Assembly (NCBI GenBank): GCA_005938025.2 | Contig: VCCI02000001.1 | Coordinates: 2,454,618-2,518,617 of the forward strand | Source: Inquilinus sp. KBS0705 | GTDB taxonomy: Bacteria; Bacteroidota; Bacteroidia; Sphingobacteriales; Sphingobacteriaceae | DNA length: 64,000 nt | Direction: 5' to 3' | Part shown: piece after piece, positions 63,113 to 64,000 of the stretch | How the letters are laid out: every line of letters starts with the position of its first letter | Position numbering within the stretch: the stretch's first letter is position 1 | Translations under genes and position numbers: made by a program | Notes under the pieces: model-generated | Told to the model about the DNA's origin: nothing | Seen by the model: the letters and a program-made list of their open reading frames with translations, nothing else | Database searches by the model: none

Positions 63113-63586
63113 ATGTTACAATTATTTATCTGGTGGTTCGGCTTTTTCCATCCCTTTTATGTGAGCGTTACTGAAATTAACCACAATGCCAAAACACAAT
63201 CGGTTGAGGTGAGTTGCCGTATGTTTTATGACGATTTGGAGCATGCGCTTGAAAAAGACTACAAAAAGCCCTTAGATATTGTAAAACCGGCCGACAAAGC
63301 CCTACTTAACCGCCTAATTGCCGAGTATGTTAAAAAACACCTGAGCATAAAGGCCGATGGCAAACCCTTAACCCTAAGCTACGTTGGCTACGAGATACAG
63401 GAAGATGGCGCATGGGCCTATTTTGAAGTAAAAGGCGTACCCGCGCTTAAAAAGATAGATATTCACGATGAGCTACTAAACACCCAGCACGAAGAGCAGA
63501 TAAATATGCTGCATGTAACCGTTGGCGGCCAGCGCAAAAGCACCAAGCTGGACAACCCCGATACCGAAGCGAGTTTTAGTTTTTAA
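63113..63586 (+). CDS. DUF6702 family protein
   Basis: 157 residues. FHPFYVSVTEINHNAKTQSV and SCRMFYDDLEHALEKDYKK agree with DUF6702 as I recall it; then SIKADGKPLTLSYVGYEIQE and INMLHVTVGGQRKSTKL. A short hydrophobic start (LQLFIWWFGFFHPFY) may be a signal or anchor. Divergent from the HupE/M1 pair; the three are commonly found together, suggesting a joint envelope role (inference). Confidence 0.8.
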   Translation: MLQLFIWWFGFFHPFYVSVTEINHNAKTQSVEVSCRMFYDDLEHALEKDYKKPLDIVKPADKALLNRLIAEYVKKHLSIKADGKPLTLSYVGYEIQEDGAWAYFEVKGVPALKKIDIHDELLNTQHEEQINMLHVTVGGQRKSTKLDNPDTEASFSF

Positions 63587-63618
63587 TTTTATTCTCCACA
63601 TAACTTGCCATAATAAAC

Positions 63619-63910
63619 TATGTCGTTACGCGGAGCGATAGCGATAAAGCAAACTCCTCGCGTTATCACGGGGTTGTATTTCAAACGAGTTTTCGCCGCT
63701 CATTGCCGCGGAGGCTACTTCTTTTCCCTTGATGGAAAAGAAGCAAAAGATCAAGTCAGCGCGATGCTTCCCACGCTCCCTGCCGGTTCTTCACGCTTTG
63801 TTGTCGATTGTTCGCGTTGCTCCAATCCATACAAAAAAGCTAAACCGTCATTCCCGGCATACACCCGGCCCGCGCGCGCTGACAGGAGGGCCCGCGCTCA
63901 TTTTTGATTT
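63619..63910. repeat. Dispersed repeat cluster
   Basis: 63619-63670 (GTCGTTACGCGGAGCGATAG, GCAAACTCCTCG) is related to the arms of the 59945-60053 element. 63716-63760 (TTCTTTTCCCTTGATGGAAA, GAAGCAAAAGATCAAG) and the GC-rich stretch to 63910 look like another non-coding repeat family. Open frames here are chance products. The 63587-64000 gap holds no gene. Confidence 0.55.
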
Positions 63911-63958
63911 AGTTATTTTACCAATCATGTGTTTAGGGACAGTATCGAACGTGTGTAA

Positions 63959-63980
63959 AGGCCCGACAAAAAACCGGGCC
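63959..63980 (+). terminator. Possible hairpin GGCCCG/CGGGCC
   Basis: GGCCCG and CGGGCC around ACAAAAAAC, followed by AAAAGG, with no T run; on the minus strand TTTT follows. It may end a minus-strand gene that begins beyond the window. Confidence 0.4.
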
Positions 63981-64000
63981 AAAAGGTAAAGGCCCGTGCG

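Noticed and set aside
63620..63989. Two overlapping frames of 86-95 codons at the right edge
   Set aside because: They lie in repeat-type sequence and show no protein-like composition.

Overview
The window looks like a chromosomal segment of a Bacteroidota bacterium, most likely family Sphingobacteriaceae and close to Mucilaginibacter or Pedobacter. The evidence is: a type IX secretion (gliding-type) C-terminal sorting domain, SusC-like carboxypeptidase-regulatory/TonB receptor domains, LytS/LytTR regulators, the bacillithiol enzyme BshC, an rpmB-rpmG-DUF4295-ftsY ribosomal block, lipid A synthesis (lpxB), and promoters of the Bacteroidota type (TTG, about 20 bases, TAnnTTTG). The genus is inferred from general gene style; no 16S gene is present. 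Nearly all genes look like core or long-resident genes. I see no prophage, IS element or CRISPR array.

Layout. 1-9.35 kb: a small YtxH-like protein and an 8.4-kb gene for a giant secreted beta-repeat protein (22 cadherin-like units, 5 Ig-like units, one MBG unit, T9SS sorting domain). 9.4-12.6 kb: five same-strand genes (NTF2-like, PNPOx-like, AhpD-like, DUF1348, AraC regulator) followed by a 58-bp broken copy of the tail of the first gene. 12.6-15.4 kb: glycosyltransferase, tRNA-Ala(GGC), two orphan genes. 15.5-19.9 kb: a signalling module made of a cyclic-nucleotide-domain histidine kinase, a receiver/thioredoxin-fold/thioredoxin-reductase-like fusion, and a convergent histidine kinase whose membrane domain carries every key residue of the plant ethylene receptor pocket. 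A putative small RNA or attenuated leader lies upstream of that kinase. 20.4-22.4 kb: MFS transporter and three very small proteins, two of them tandem paralogues. 22.4-29.5 kb (minus strand): surE-orf-lpxB, acyltransferase, esterase, csbD, acs.

29.7-37.6 kb: rpmB, rpmG, DUF4295, ftsY, a frameshifted GxxExxY gene between inverted repeats, rimO, bshC, an NHL lipoprotein and an Ldh-type dehydrogenase. 37.9-43.4 kb: a large outer-membrane barrel protein and a small secreted protein (minus strand) next to a LytS kinase/LytTR regulator pair. Both minus-strand promoters carry the same direct-repeat operator at the same distance from a matching -7 box, which predicts a small LytTR regulon. 43.6-48.3 kb: parC and a GH35 beta-galactosidase. 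48.5-53.7 kb (minus): small coiled-coil membrane protein, aldose epimerase, YncE/phosphoesterase fusion, lipoprotein acid phosphatase, msrA. 54.1-56.9 kb: FecR-N-terminus-like protein, Cys-rich DUF6660-like protein, TonB receptor. 57.0-63.6 kb: MDR dehydrogenase, SnoaL-like protein, NHL lipoprotein, M1 peptidase with HupE, and a divergent DUF6702 protein. Several families of palindromic dispersed repeats fill the gaps at 0.13-0.26, 56.9, 58.4-58.6, 59.8-60.05 and 63.6-63.9 kb.

All names rest on reading the translated sequences and recalled family features; no database search was run. Where the longest open frame began with an upstream TTG or GTG, I moved the start to the better-supported ATG and say so.
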